Positions 46,863 to 59,780 are shown, numbered from the stretch's first letter. The stretch: DNA of 64,000 nt from Heterocephalus glaber (GCF_000247695.1 NW_004624854.1:2266707-2330706), one strand, 5' to 3'. Program-made: numbers and translations. The notes: generated from the letters alone by a model not told the origin.

Positions 46863-48229
46863 TAACACACTATTATAATACTAAAATTTAAAAAAGTCTA
46901 TGTGGCAAAAATCTATATGGAAGGATGAATTATAAATACTCTGAAAATTTAGAAATTAAAAGGGAAATATATAGGAATATTTTAATGAACAGTATTGTAA
47001 GTAGTATCACTATCTTTTATGTAATGAAAATGACAGATTCATTTACATCACAAATAAAACAATGTATTATTTTAAAACTTTGTATATTAATCTGTGCATT
47101 AAATGATATAAGAACACAATACTTTAGTTGAAAACAAAAATCTATGAATATTTTGGTGGTCTTCAACACATTCTCTTTTAACTATTATGATAACATATTT
47201 GCACTTCTTTTCCATGATTTGCAATAGAAAAAAAAGTGATTCATATATTATTTAAAATTTGCACTTAGCTTCATTAACAAGGTAAATGAAATTAATTAAT
47301 GACATATCTTGTTTTAAACCAGTATATTCAAAATAATACAGTTCCAGTGTTTATTCAGTAAAAAATACTCATGAGAGTTCTTTTTGGTGGTTGGAGTATT
47401 AAGTTTTGAAATGCAATAAATATTGAATATTTTCAGCAGGTATCAGACTGCCCACATTGGAGGAGCTCAGCTGTCACCTTCAGGCAAGACCCCCGAGAGG
47501 GCAGTGCAGCTGTAGAAAATAATCCACAGGACCCATGTCCCCCTTTGCTTTCCTTCCTCTGATATTTTATCAGTACTAATATTATTTTTTCTTTATTAAT
47601 ATTCTGATTTTTCTCTTATTGTCTTTTATTATTTAAGTCCATTTCCGCAGCTAAAGGTGACATAAGTGGCTTTTGAGAGACATTAAAAGTAAACTATGTA
47701 AGATGTTTATTCATTTAGGAAGGTGAAGTAGTAAAAGAAGGAAGATTCTGAAATAGTAGCTGTTGATTGTGGAAGAGGCAAACAATACAGAAAAGTAATT
47801 CTCAATTCAAATTTTCAAGATTATGTAAGAATACTTGTTACAATTTGGAGAAAGGAATATTACAGGTACATCATCCATGTATTTTATGTACCTAAGGAGA
47901 GATTAGCCAGACCATGATTTCTTAACTATTCCATAAAAATATAAATTACTATGGGTCAAATTCTTATTTTTAAATTATTACTCATGACTACATCATAGAA
48001 CTTTAAATTGGACTGGAGCTCATATAGCCTAGTCGGTTTTTAGTCAGTATGTTTAATCAATTTCTCCATACTTTTCAAATCAATTCATTCAGACTTTTCA
48101 CTTGACTGAGGTTTAAAGTTAACTGAATCAATTTGATAAATTCATATTTCCCTTTTTAATAGACAAGGATAGCATTTATCACTCTGAGTCTCCAAAGACT
48201 TTTTAAAAAAATTCTTATAGGATCTCAAA
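46863..48229. other. Unique AT-rich DNA, no gene seen
   Basis: No repeat or exon recognised. The 68-codon frame at 46925 is AT-driven. Confidence 0.5.
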
Positions 48230-48231
48230 CA

Positions 48232-48345
48232 TGGAATGGATTTTAGACATAATTGAATCCAACACTCTCACATTATAGATAAGAAAACTGAGAACCAGGG
48301 AGGTTAAGTGACTCGCATGGGTCACAGAACTAATTAGCACCTCCG
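48232..48345 (+). mobile_element. MIR-type SINE fossil
   Basis: TGAATCCAACACTCTCACAT, TAGATAAGAAAACTGAGAAC, CAGGGAGGTTAAGTGACTCG and GGTCACAGAACTAATTAGCA give the MIR core in order and are well enough preserved to be clear. Confidence 0.82.
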
Positions 48346-48669
48346 TTAGCATGCGTCACTATTTTCCGTCTTACAGTCTAATGGAGCAGGCAAAGCTCAC
48401 TCCTCCTTACAGTGTGCAAAGCACTCAGCAAGCCACAGTGGATTTCACCATCTTCCAAACCCCAATCCCCCTTGCTTATTCTGTAGAAGAAAATTGTCTC
48501 ACATACACATTAATATAACTCTGGAATGCTATACTTTGCCCTATTAATCTTTGTCACATTTTCTTGATTATAATATGGCCTGTTCATCTAGCTGGTTAAT
48601 TTATATTTAAATAAGAGTAGAAGTGACAGATAAGAAAAATAATATTTAATTAGGAACTTGAAAATAAAA

Positions 48670-48830
48670 TATTTAAAACCAAAAAGGGAGAAACAGAAGG
48701 GAAAGGGGATGTGATAAGGAATGAAGATGTGTTATGTACATGAGCCAACTTCCCACGAGGAATGTATACATTAGGAACTGCAAGGATGCGCTAATATACT
48801 AAAATCATATAAAAATGTTTTGAAAAACTG
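48670..48830 (+). mobile_element. L1 3' end, sense
   Basis: A purine-rich block (AGAAGGGAAAGGGGATG), then ATGAAGATGTGTTATGTACA and CTTCCCACGAGGAATGTATA parallel the L1 3' UTR ends at 40.1 and 40.4 kb. Diverged and strongly truncated. Confidence 0.55.
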
Positions 48831-49194
48831 AAGGGCTTTTTGTTGGAAAAAGTGGAAAATATTTTTACTTATGCTGCGCTATCATTTCTTTTGCTCACGT
48901 CTCCCTACACAATGAACTGCGGCACGCTTTTGGAAGTTGTGAAGTTAGGAATCTAAAAACAGGGGGTGGGGCACAGGAGTGAATACCCTTGTGAGGGGAC
49001 ACACTGCACACAGGGAAGCGTTTGAGCTTGTTTCTAGGAGGTTCATGGTATTTTGAAGGAATTTGAACTTTTTTGTTTGTTTTTAAAGATTGCATTTTTG
49101 AGTAGTTTTCTCTTTCATTCCTTTAATTTTTTACCTTTTATTTTTCCATACTTACTAGACCATGTCTGCTGTAAATAATACTTCCACTTGTTGT
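48831..49194. other. No gene seen
   Basis: Unique sequence with a GGGGGTGGGG run near 48963 and T-rich stretches. The frame at 48895-49095 (-) matches nothing known. Confidence 0.45.
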
Positions 49195-49329
49195 AGGGAG
49201 CTGGTACATGTACACAACACATCTTAATTCTTTTACATCCCCTTTGCTTCCCTTTCCTCCCCCTCCCTCCAGGTCTAGTTCCCCTTCCCATTTGTAGAAG
49301 ATCTATCTCCCTACTTTGTAATATCTTTT

Positions 49330-49411
49330 TTTTTTTGGTACCAGGGATCCAACTCGGGACCTTGTGTTTGCAAGGCAGGCACTGGACCCCCTGAGCTAAA
49401 TCCCCAGCCCC
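49330..49411 (-). mobile_element. tRNA-derived ID-like SINE (GGTACC type) inside L1
   Basis: GGTACCAGGGATCCAACTCG, then CTGAGCTAAATCCCCAGCCC in reverse orientation. The 12-bp target-site duplication GTAATATCTTTT is exact at 49318-49329 and 49412-49423. A young insertion into the L1 3' UTR. Confidence 0.95.
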
Positions 49412-50629
49412 GTAATATCTTTTATTTTGTTCTTCATTTATACTGTACATTTCTCATCAAGAAGCAATATCTGTCCTTGTGTGCCGGATTTATTTTATTT
49501 AATATTGTGGTCCCAAGGTGATCTATTTTCCTACAAACGATTCAGACCATCATTCCTCATGGAACAGTAGTGCTCCATTGCGGAAAATGCCACAGTTTCT
49601 TTATCCATTCAGCTGTTGATGGACATATGGGCCACTTCCAAGATTTAGCCGTTATTGGATGTGCTTGTATCACTGTGCCATGATGTCTTTAACTCTTCTG
49701 GGAAGATACCTAGAAGAGGAAGAGTTGGGTCAAGTGAACCACGCTGATTTCCATAGTGGTTGTACCAGTTAAATTCCCAACACCTCAGAAGGGCTCCTTT
49801 TTCCCCACAGCCTCACCAGCATTTGTTTTATTGATTTCTTGGTATCAGCCATTCTTTCTGGAGGAAGACATTATCTCACCATTGATTTAATTTGCATTTC
49901 TTTTCTGGTTAATGATTTTAAATACTTTTCCTGTATTTATTGGCCATTTGTACTTCTGAGAACTGTCTGTTCATTTGAACGGTCTATATTTTATGGGTCT
50001 TTTATTTTGGAGGATCTAATTTTGGGTATCATCATACATTGTGGAAATTACTCCTCTGAGAATACCAGGCAAAATCCTTTTCCCATTGTGTGGGTTGTCT
50101 CTGCACTAACTGGTTGCTGTCTTTCCTGTGAAGAAGCTTTTTAGTTGGATGTAACCCCATTTGTTGATTTTTTTTTTAATGGTATTTCTTGTGCAGGTGG
50201 GGTTCTGTTCAAAAATCCTTAACTATGCCTATGCCTTCTAAAGTTTTACCTATTTAATCTTTCCATGGATTGTTCTTCTTTTGATATTCAGGTCTTTGGT
50301 CCATTTTGATTTTAGTGCATGGTGAGAGATATGGGCTTCATTTCAATCTTTGCACTTGTGTAGCCAGCTTTCTCAGCACTGTTTGTCAGCAAAGCTTCAT
50401 GGCTTTCGCCCTCTGTCAAAGATCAGTGGTTGAATGTGCCTGCATCCTTTATTCTGTCCCTTTGTTCCACATGTCTGTTTCTGTGCCGCTACCACTGTGA
50501 TCATGATGTCCTCTTCGATCTCTCTCTCTTTTTAGAGTACTGCACTGCGCATCATATATAAAAGTCTTTCACTTCCTTGGCTGGATTCATTTCTAAGTAA
50601 ATAATTAATCTTCCATCCTTTCTTTTTTT

Positions 50630-50778
50630 GTGGTTTTTTTGAGCCCAGCTGTCTCACTTTCTAGTGCAGCCTGGAGTGGAACTATGTAGCCCAGGCTGGC
50701 TTCAAACTTGAGGAGATTCTCCTCCTGCTTCAGCCTCCCAAGTGCTGAGATTACAGGCCCATACCACCACACTCAGCT
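50630..50778 (-). mobile_element. B1-like SINE inside L1, minus strand
   Basis: TTTTTTTGAGCCCAGCTGTC, AGTGCAGCCTGGAGTGGAAC, TATGTAGCCCAGGCTGGCTT, CTTCAGCCTCCCAAGTGCTG, ATTACAGGCCCATACCACCA: a reverse 7SL-type SINE. It is younger than the L1 that hosts it. Confidence 0.9.
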
Positions 50779-52431
50779 AGTATTTAATATTTCTTGAGGC
50801 TTTTGTGAATAGTATTGTTTTTCTAAGTTCTTTCTTGGTGGGTTCATTTTAGGTGTACAGAAATGCAATTGACTTTTGTGTGTTGATCTTGCATCCTGCT
50901 ACCTTGTTGAATTTGTTTATTCTAGTAGTCCTTTACCTGTGGAATTTTTTGGTTTTCTATGCAAAAGATCATGTCATCTGCAAATCATGATAATTTCTCT
51001 GCTTCCTTCCCCATACACATACATTGTTTTTGTCTTTTTCTCTTGCCTGATTGCTCTGGTTAATTTTTCCAGTACCATGTTTAAGAGGAGTAGTAACAGT
51101 AGACCTTATCTTGTTCTTGATTTTAAAGGAAAATCAGTTTTCCCCATTTAGTATGATGTTGGCCACAGCTTTATCATAAATGGTTTTTCATCAGACTGAA
51201 ATAAGATCTTTCTACACCTATTTCCTTCAGGGGATTTTTAAAATACTGACTAGATGTTGGATATTGTCAAAAGCTTTTTCTGCTTTGTTGAGATGATCGT
51301 GTAATACTTTGTCCTTGCTTATGTTCATGTGATGTATTAAATTTGTTTTACATTTGTTGAACGATCCTTGAATCTCAGGGATAAAGCTACTTGGTTGTTA
51401 CGTGTGATCTTTTAAATGATTTGGTACATTTGGTTTGCAAGTATTTTGTGGAGAATTTTTGCATTTATCTTCATTAATGACATTCATCTCTACTGGTAGG
51501 TAGATTTTTTATTTGTTTGTTTTATAGCTAAGACCTTGTCTGGTTTTTGAATGAAGGTTATGCTGCACTCAAATTAGTTTGGTAGTGTCCCTTCCCTTTC
51601 AATTTCATTAAAAAGTTTGCATATTATTTACTTTAGATCTTCCCTGAAGTTCTTGTAGAATCCAGTCCTAAATCTATCTGATCCTGGGCTTTTCTTAGTT
51701 TTTAATTCTTTTTACTTCCTCAATTTCATAGCTTGTTATTGTACTGTATGGGTTTTTATATATTCTTGGTTCAATTTTGGTAATTCTTATGTCTAGGAAT
51801 CTTTCTCTTCCTTGTAGATTCTCTAATATATTGGCATACAGTTTTCATAGTACTTACTAAAATAATTTTTATATTGTTCAATGGTATTTTTCCTTTTTTC
51901 GTTTTTAATTGTACACATGTGGGTCTTTTCTTTCCTTCTTTTTGTAAGTTTGCCTAAGGGTTTCTGGATTGTTGTTTATTTTTTCAAAGTACCAATACTT
52001 TGACTCATTGATTCTTTTTATTGTTTTCTATTCTTTATTAATTTCTATTTTGATCTGTATAATTCCTTCTTTGCACTAGTTTTGAAACTGGCTTATTCTC
52101 AGTTTGCTACTTTCTTGAGGTGCATAATTAGGTTGTTTGTGAGGACTAGCTGTGTTTTATTAATGTGGGCATTCACAGTTATAAACCTCTCTGTTTGGAT
52201 TGCTTTCATTATGTCCCACAGGTTTTGGTGTGTTGTTGTTTGATTTTAGGAACTGCTCATTTTCTTTCTTTAGATCTTCTGGGACCCATTGTATTCAAGA
52301 TTGTATCATTTAACTTCCATGTATTTGTAAAGTTTCTGTTTTCCATTGCCATTGATTTCTACTTTTACTGCATTATAATCAGATAATATGCATGGAATAA
52401 TTTCAAATTTTTGTATTCATTTAAGAAATCT

Positions 52432-52585
52432 GTGGGGGTTACACACCTATAATCCTAGCAAACAGGAGGTTGAGGCAAGATGATTGCCATGAGTTTGAGG
52501 CCAGCGTGAGATACAAAGTGAGTTCCAGGCCAGCCTGAATTATAATGAGATCCTGTCTCAAAGATAAAAAATGAAAGAAGAAAAA
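52432..52585 (+). mobile_element. B1-like SINE with internal duplication, inside L1
   Basis: Begins at GTGGGGGTTACACACCTATA with the internal Pol III box region, has GAGTTTGAGGCCAGCGTGAG and then AGTTCCAGGCCAGCCTGAAT (the rodent B1 duplication), GATCCTGTCTCAAAGATAAA and an A-rich tail. The 9-bp duplication AAGAAATCT flanks it at 52423-52431 and 52586-52594. Confidence 0.93.
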
Positions 52586-52968
52586 AAGAAATCTTTCTAG
52601 GCTATGATGCAGTCCATTTTGGAGAAAAATCCATGCACTGAAGAGAAGAATATGTATTCTCTTGTTGTGGTGTGAAACCTTCTGTAGATATCTATTACAT
52701 CCAATTTTTCAAAGGTGTTGTTTAACTAACACATTCTTTGTTGATTTTTGTCTCCTTATCTGCTTGCAAAAGTAGACTATTGAGGTCCCCCAGTATTACT
52801 GTGGTGTTGTTTATCTGATGTATGTCAGGTAGTGTTTGTTTTATAAAATTAGGTGCACTGGTATTTAGTGCATATATATTTACAATTGGTATCTCTTCCT
52901 GTGGAATTGTTCGTTTAACCAATGACCTTCTTTGCCTCATATGTATATATATGAGATGATGCTGAGTA

Positions 52969-53079
52969 CTGTACAGTAAACCAAAGAAAGGTCAGCAACA
53001 CAGGGAATGACGTGTGATATGAGAAAGTGAGTTATATATGACAATCAATTAAGACAAAAGAACTAATACTCGGAGAAAA
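52969..53079. other. No gene seen
   Basis: Unique sequence after the truncated end of the L1; a short TATATA run marks the junction. Confidence 0.5.
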
Positions 53080-53660
53080 CAGCCCTGAGATGGTCCAAGA
53101 ATGGCTTGTAGAATTTGCCTTGTGTGCCTAGGAACAGCACAAGGACTGCAGTTGGTCACTGACTGCAGGTGACATAGGGGAAGAGTGCGAGGAGCTGAGG
53201 CGCCAAAGGTAACACAGCACAGATCACAGACAGCCGGCAGGATGTGAACAGAGCTTGAGGTTAAATCCTATGATGTGGGAAGTTTTGGCGTGCGGAGGAA
53301 AGGAGGGGCAGTCTCGCATGGCTAACAGGATCATTCTGACTGCTGTATGGTGAAAGGCGAGGGAGGTAAGAAAAATGGAAACCCGAGGATCAGTTAGAAT
53401 CAAAAACTCCAGGTAAAATATTATGCTTGTGTGCACCAGGGTGGTGATCATGGAGATGGGGCAAATCTCTGTCTTGGAAGAAGAACATGAATGACTAGAA
53501 AAGATTCTCGTGGAGCTTGGGATTTAATGCCATTGATGTGATTATGGGAGAAGTGTTTCACAGGTGAAGAAGTGTTCTATCTTGGGCACAGTAAATAGTG
53601 TTGTTATTAAAATTCAATCAGACATGTTGAATAGGCAGTAAACATAACAGGGAAGAACAC
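53080..53660 (+). mobile_element. Old mammal-wide interspersed repeat, family not named
   Basis: A GC-richer 580-bp segment whose blocks I recognise from an ancient repeat common in mammals: TAGGAACAGCACAAGGACTG, AGGATCATTCTGACTGCTGT, ACCAGGGTGGTGATCATGGA and ACATGTTGAATAGGCAGTAA, in that order. I cannot assign the family name with confidence. The minus frame at 53224-53451 is unlikely to be coding. Confidence 0.45.
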
Positions 53661-55749
53661 TGCTAGAGTTAATTTGGATGTCTTTAAGTTGCAGATGGAC
53701 TAAACTGCTATAATGTGTGCTATACTTACCAGAAGGATAGAGTTTGAGTAGGAAGGCAATTGGATCAGCATTAAATGTCATCTCATTTATGCTTTTTTAA
53801 ATTTGAATTTTATCACATACATACCCGAAAAACATTGAAATGTTATAATTCATTGTTACATTGAAGGTGACAGAGTTTTAATCATTGTTAATTTATCTTG
53901 AGTGTACAAGAATTACATCCAAAAGGAGCTAAGAGATCTCTTATGTTAGCACTTCAAATGCAGTGAACTCTCCAGTTATAACTAGCCTGACATATGAGCA
54001 ACTCAAGGTAAGACCAGAATTTTATTTTTTAATGTACGACCAAAGTCCTGAGTTACAACTTGAACGCTGGACACTTGTGCTTCCAGATAGCCTCAGATAC
54101 AGATTTAACCCTTAAAGAGTTCTTTAAGGAACATGACAACATCCATTCCTGTATAGGGTTAATTGAGAAATCCTGAGCCAATGTCTCTCTAAGGACACTG
54201 AAATCTGTCAATGTCTAAGATATGTTATACAAATATCCCTGCAGTGACATTTTATAAGACAATGTGATTTTCCTAATAAATTGGTGTGTACAGTATGACA
54301 TTTTCAACAATCTTCTAAATTCTGAGTAAAATACAATGCTTAAGAATTTGAACAACAGCACAGGCTGACTTTTCTAGTTTTGATCTCTACCCACAAATTC
54401 TACTCTTGTTTCCAGTGTTGACACTGCCTTCTATTATGATTAATGGTCAATAAAATTACAGGTAACTATCAATAGTGCAAAAGTGAATCAACAGAAGTAA
54501 ATATATTAGCAGGATAGGAGTAATTGCTTCATTATTTCACTGATACCTTCAATCTTATATCAAGGTGGGGGGGGAGAGAGAGAGATCACAGAGATAGAGA
54601 ATGTAGTAGTACAGGATATGAAATCAACTTAATAGTATGGTTAAATACTGAAACATTCAATTTAAAGCAGAGACTCACTGCTTTCAGAAGCCCTGTTCTG
54701 TCCTGGGGATGGCAAGCTCCATCCCCTGGCATCACTTACTTGGGGATCCCTCTTCTTCCTCCCCCGCTCCGTGCCTCCCTCTCCAACACAGGAATACAGT
54801 AGGGCAGATACAGCCAACGGAAGATAACACAGCAAGTAACTAAAAGACTATGAGCAGTTGCAACATAGCTTTTTATTTTATGCATGTAAATAAAGTATCA
54901 CTTTCCAAACCCTTCTAAATATTCAGCAAACAAAAGCTTTCTTCATTGCATATAAGAAAATGATTACGGTATTTAAATACATAAATGTGTTTATGAAGGT
55001 ATCTTTGGAAAACTTGAATTTAGTAGTTAAGCATTCTCTAATATATACTTGTGTTTTAATTATTAAAGTAGCAATTCTCTCTGAAGACTCTTATTCTTTC
55101 CATCTAAATATACCAGGGTTCTTGCCTTAGGAGTTACATTATTTTGTACGAATGACAGATGAAGTTAGTTTATCTTAGATGTTATTACAATTCCATTAAA
55201 TGTGGTTTCCTTCAGAGATATGCCTTGGCCTGGGTTATTTTCTCTAGAATCTATGCCTTAAAAGCCTTATTTCAACCATAAGGGGCTCATAATAGGGCAC
55301 AAGGAAGATCTTAGCTTTCTACCCATAACTTACACTACTCAACCAGAAGTGCTCTGAACGGTACTTCAAAAATGGCCATAAAGTGAATAGCAATTCATTG
55401 TTGAGTACTAAGGTGTGTTGGGTCACCTATTCTAATGAGATATGTTAATTTGAAATAGGGTAAATCTTTTTAGAAGTTGTTAAATTGTACCATATTTTCT
55501 TTTTTTACATTTTGAGTTGGCAGCATTTGTATAAATAGCTCTAATTCCTTATGTGTGTTATATTTAGCACTTATAAATAAGAATTTATAGCATATTAATC
55601 TGAAATATTATTTAGTACTACTTTAAAATCACACATACATTGTAAGTCACATGAATAAATGTAATTTTTATTCTGTATGAACAAATCACATTTCAGTTTT
55701 TATTTGGAGTCAAGTGTGCCATTTTTTAAAATGTTGAATATATATGTAA
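53661..55749. other. Unique AT-rich DNA, no gene seen
   Basis: Contains a GGGGGGGAGAGAGAGAG run at 54567-54585. The 92-codon frame at 54524-54802 reads through it and matches no family. No exon recognised. Confidence 0.5.
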
Positions 55750-55779
55750 ATGTAAGGTCCTTTCGTTTGAAATGCGTAA

Positions 55780-56135
55780 TTAAGGCATCCATCGTGCGCG
55801 ATGGCCGCAAGTCCACACTGCGTGCCGATCCCTCCCTCCCCCCTTCCCATCCACTCTCTCTCATCTCGGCCTACACCATACTTAGATCCCTTCCCACTGC
55901 CACCAAAACCACTTTCCTGTTTCCTATCATCCTTTTTACTTTGGTCTTTAAATTATTTATACTTTGGATTTTTCATATAAGAGAAACCATGCAATATTTA
56001 ACCTGCTGTGTCTGATGCATTTATCACTTAGCATTCTTGTCTCAAGATGCATCCACTTTCCTACAAAGAACTTAAATTTATTCTTCTTTATGGCTGAGCA
56101 GCACATCTTCAATGACTTTTTTTCATAATTCCATC
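55780..56135 (-). mobile_element. L1 3' end, antisense
   Basis: TGATGCATTTATCACTTAGC, CAAGATGCATCCACTTTCCT and TCTTCTTTATGGCTGAGCAG are reverse L1 ORF2-tail landmarks, with a reverse G-rich 3' UTR tract (TCCCTCCCCCCTTCCCATCC) to the left. Three CpGs lie at 55794-55802. The 112-codon + frame at 55677-56015 is its antisense shadow. Confidence 0.8.
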
Positions 56136-56319
56136 GCGGTCACATTATTTTTCTCCTTTTATCCTCTACTCATCACCTTTCAGTTCTTTCAACATCTATA
56201 CATTTGCCATGAGAAGAATGTCCTGAACATTACTCAGAGAGATGAACAGTTCTAATGTTTATTTCCTAGTGTACAGTGAGAAGCATGCAGAATTGTCTCT
56301 CCAGATATTTCTTTTCATT
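56136..56319. other. No gene seen
   Basis: Short unique AT-rich stretch. Confidence 0.5.
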
Positions 56320-57020
56320 TCCCTATTTAAATCGGACGCGGTCCAACTTGGGTCTCGTTGGAGCAAATGTCCCACAGCAATGCCCACGAACCGCGGGTAG
56401 AAGGTGGAAGCTGTTGGGAAACTGTTGGGAAGAAGGCGCTGTGAGGCTGAGGTTTGCATCTCCCGCAGGGCACACGCGCTGAGCAGTTACACTTATGCTG
56501 CTACCAAGACAACGCGGGACTGATGGACAGCTTACGTGAATCCCTCATGGAAGCTGTGGGTTTCATGTGCAAGTGCTCATCAGCGTCAGAACTAGCCAAG
56601 CCGGTACTGCCAGCCTTTGGAGGAGTAGAAGTGCTCCAGTGCTGGGGTTCTGGCTGGTCTCAAGGAATCCAGCAAAAGGGTCACCTTAGCTCCGTGCAGT
56701 GAGAGAGCTCTGGGGAAATTTCAGGAATTATTTCTAGTCAAGTTGTGTTTTGTGGAGGAAGTCCTTTGGTTGGAGCATTCAGCACGAGTCCTGGAGTGTA
56801 TTAGAACCCAGCCCTGGGCAAGGCTCTCTGCACCCAGGTCCCAGGAGTAGGCAGGCTGGGCTGTCACCAGGCCACCCCATCCATGTCCATGCGGACCCTA
56901 GAAAGCCAGCCCCTGGCAGCACCACCCCGGGCTCCTCTGCCCAGCTGCTCTGCACAGCCTCCCACATCTGTGAAGGCCGCAGGCTGGTTCTTGGCTCCCA
57001 TGAACCCTCCTAAATGGACC
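56320..57020. other. GC-rich block of about 700 bp, origin unknown
   Basis: Sharply GC-richer than its flanks, with CpGs concentrated at 56335-56530 and a GC-rich CpG-poor second half (56800-57010). Three + frames follow each other (56276-56482, 56454-56702, 56750-57013), with opposing minus frames. None encodes a family I know. Candidates are a decayed processed pseudogene, an unfamiliar LTR, or a small CpG island. I see no poly(A) tail. Confidence 0.4.
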
Positions 57021-57815
57021 CTGTTTAAAGTTTCCTCCTTTGTTTTTGGCTTTTGTTTTTAAAGATTAGAAAATCCATGATTGTAGTGCTTTGAAGATGT
57101 GGAAGACAGGGTTTGGGGCAATCGTAGAAAATAAAGCATATATCGATGAAAGGAGAAAGACAAATGTGCAACAAAAATGACTCAGTTGATGCTGGAAGTG
57201 TTGGCTCTACAGACAGCATATGTGTTTAATGCAACACCGATGATACTTAGATGTACAGCCACATTACTGAACCTCAAGTGGAGGGAAAGTTTTAAAGCAA
57301 TCAGAGGAAAAAAGACATTTCATATAAAGATTACACTGCTAAACAAACACACTTCAGAAACAAAGGGTGGCGTAAAACAGTGAAAAATACGAAAATAAAA
57401 ATATAAACATAAGAAAATAAACATAACTGTCACATCTGAAGTCTATAGCCAGTGAAAATATCCCTCAAGAATAAGATCAACATAAAGGCATTTTCAGACA
57501 AATATGAACTAAGAGAATTTGTCCCCTATAGCTCTGTGTTATTAAAAATATGCAAGTTAAATTGTATACTATGAAGAAAGGAAATTGGATAGAAACTTAC
57601 ATTATCACTAAATAAAGAAGGGTGTCAGAAACTGAAAATGTTTTGCTATGATAGATTTTTAAATCTTACTCTTTTTAAAAATATACGATGACTCAAGGCA
57701 AAACTTATAGCATTGTCATTGTCAATGGAATACATTTGGCAGTCCTAACTAAAAATGAAGATGGAATTGGGAAACATAGCATCTGCTATTTTATCTCATT
57801 TCTAATTTTGATTTC
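57021..57815. other. Unique AT-rich DNA, no gene seen
   Basis: No recognised repeat, frame or RNA gene. Confidence 0.5.
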
Positions 57816-57998
57816 TGTTGCTCCAGTTTGAAGTCCGTAATGATTACGTTCATCTTGGGGAGTCAGTGCACGGACATGACGCATGTCAGTTCTTCAGCCC
57901 TTTCCCTGCCCTCATGTCCTTTCCTTTCATCTCTTGGCCCTATTTCCATTTTTAAATTATCTATCTCCCTGTTCTCCATTAGATGTCTGCTATTTTAA
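57816..57998 (-). mobile_element. Possible L1 3' UTR fragment, antisense
   Basis: Its pyrimidine-rich run and AATTATCTATCTCCCTGTTC parallel the 3' UTR of the antisense L1 at 49.2-49.3 kb (AAGATCTATCTCCCTACTTT). No ORF2 portion recognised. Confidence 0.45.
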
Positions 57999-58139
57999 CT
58001 CTAACTCGGTAGCGAGTAGTCCAGGATGTACACTGAAATTGCTACAGTAGTGACCTCAGGCCAGCATTATCATAATGTCTGGAGCAATTTGCCATTGCCA
58101 CATCTGGAGGGCAGAAATGTTGCCACCATCAAAGGTGTA

Positions 58140-58265
58140 CTGGTGACCTACCATTCCTGGGCAGGGTACTTAACACCACTGAATTCTTTTGATTCCCTAT
58201 TTAAGGACTCAAAATGTCCATAGTACCAAGGTTAAGAAAATGTATTCTTAATTAACTACTGAAAA
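58140..58265 (+). mobile_element. Possible MIR fossil
   Basis: GGGCAGGGTACTTAACACCA followed by a TTTTGATTCCCTATTTAAGG stretch resembles the 'gggcaagtcacttaacctc ... cctcatctgtaaa' core of MIR. Weak. Confidence 0.4.
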
Positions 58266-59780
58266 TAAGAAATTAAAACAATGCAAAAATAAAAGCTAAA
58301 ATTTTCTAAACAAAATGGAACAAAACACAAAAATAAAAAGCAAACTGGGAAACACAATCGAAAGTGAGAAAGAAAACTAGAAAATATATGGAATAAAATG
58401 ATGAAGTGCGATGAATTGTGACATTAGTGATTACAGCCTCCCAAACAGTAGGACTATGACTCCCAACTATACTGCTCCCACTGCATCACCTGTCCGTGAT
58501 TTGTGGTCTCTTCTGACAGGAAGGGGCACATGTGTGTGCTTTGTACTGAGGACGTGTGAAGAAGACTGTGTTCAGAAAGGTATTTGAGGAGAGAATATCG
58601 CTTACTCTGGGGAGGGGCAAGTGCTTGGTTTCCCTCTGTCCCGTGTCCCTTCTTGGCTTCATGGTCGTGGCCAACTGACTCAAGTGTTTGACCACAGAGG
58701 GACCAATCTATATTTTTACAGGACTAGATCAGATAATTTCACATGAAAAACTGAGCAGTGTTTCAGAAACTGTGTGGGGTTGAGGATGACTAATATGATA
58801 TTTTGTTAGAGAATGGAATGACTATGACTCACTTTCTTGTTCGTGCCCTTCTGGAGTTCTAGATTGTTTCACTAAGTATCATTGAATTCTATTAACATAC
58901 TCCTTTTAGTTTGTGCTACTATTAAGGTACCTCACATCCTTAAAGGATAGAATAGAGAATAGATTTTAGAGTTATAAAAATATGTTATAAAAACTTCTCT
59001 TTTGACAAATAACTAGATTTACCACTACTGGCAAAAAGATGGAATTATACAAAAATAACCTGCATTTTGGTTTCTAAGAAACTAAATTTGAAGCTTTATA
59101 TTTGAAAGTAGAACGTCATGCCACTATTAAATGGGTTATACCACTTCAGTCACTCCTTTAAAAAACTAGTCTATAAAAAGCAGATTTGGAACTCAAAGTC
59201 TATGGGCAATGATTTACATTTCAAATCTTTTGCTGAGTTGGACCTACAAACAGAAATGGCACCGTTCACTGGAGGATTGCATATATTTATGTAAACAATA
59301 AACTTTTTCTCAGTTACTATACCTACTCTCTTGAAAACATTCCCAGGTGGCTTTATTGCTACCATGACCGTGAGATAAAACTCTAAATTATTATAATTTG
59401 GGCACAGGATTTCTGTTGAGTTAAATATTCTAGCCCAGGTGTTGCAAACTAATTTTGCTTATATTAACTCAACACGTGAAGAGTAAAAGAAGCCAACATT
59501 ATAAATAGAAAATTGGCAAACAGTTGAGACAGGAAAGGATTATCAGAACCAGAAGAATATAATACAGGGACTCTTTGGGAGCCTGATGCTGTCCAAAGAA
59601 TAAGACAAAAATTTCTAGTTTCTTTGTTTAAAAAGGTCAGATAAACTTAGTGTTTGAAAGTAGCAGATTAATACTTATAAAAGTTTGTCAATTAATTTTT
59701 ATTGTAGTTGTTTTTGTAAGTTATGTTTTAGAATTACAAGATAATTAGAATGGTAAAAAAAAAAAGTTAGAAAAAATTAA
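58266..59780. other. Unique AT-rich DNA, no gene seen
   Basis: No repeat or exon recognised. Short minus frames (58486-58695, 59171-59365) match nothing known. Confidence 0.5.

Larger units (their letters stand above)
49195..52968 (-). mobile_element. L1 LINE, antisense, endonuclease region to 3' UTR
   Basis: About 3.8 kb of L1 read on the minus strand. The 5' end near 52960 lies within the ORF2 endonuclease: the frame at 52722-52940 contains IPIVNIYALNTSAPNF and ILGDLN, conserved L1 endonuclease blocks. Reverse transcriptase and C-terminal regions follow toward lower coordinates, then a 3' UTR with the reverse G-rich tract at 49235-49290. ORF1 and the 5' UTR are missing, so it is 5'-truncated. 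No long ORF2 frame survives, so it is inactive. The + strand frames at 49839-52386 are antisense shadows. Confidence 0.93.

Noticed and set aside
49839..52386. Series of + frames of 64-101 codons
   Set aside because: All are antisense shadows of the L1 ORF2 encoded on the minus strand.
55677..56015. 112-codon + frame
   Set aside because: Antisense to an L1 3' end with a low-complexity pyrimidine stretch.
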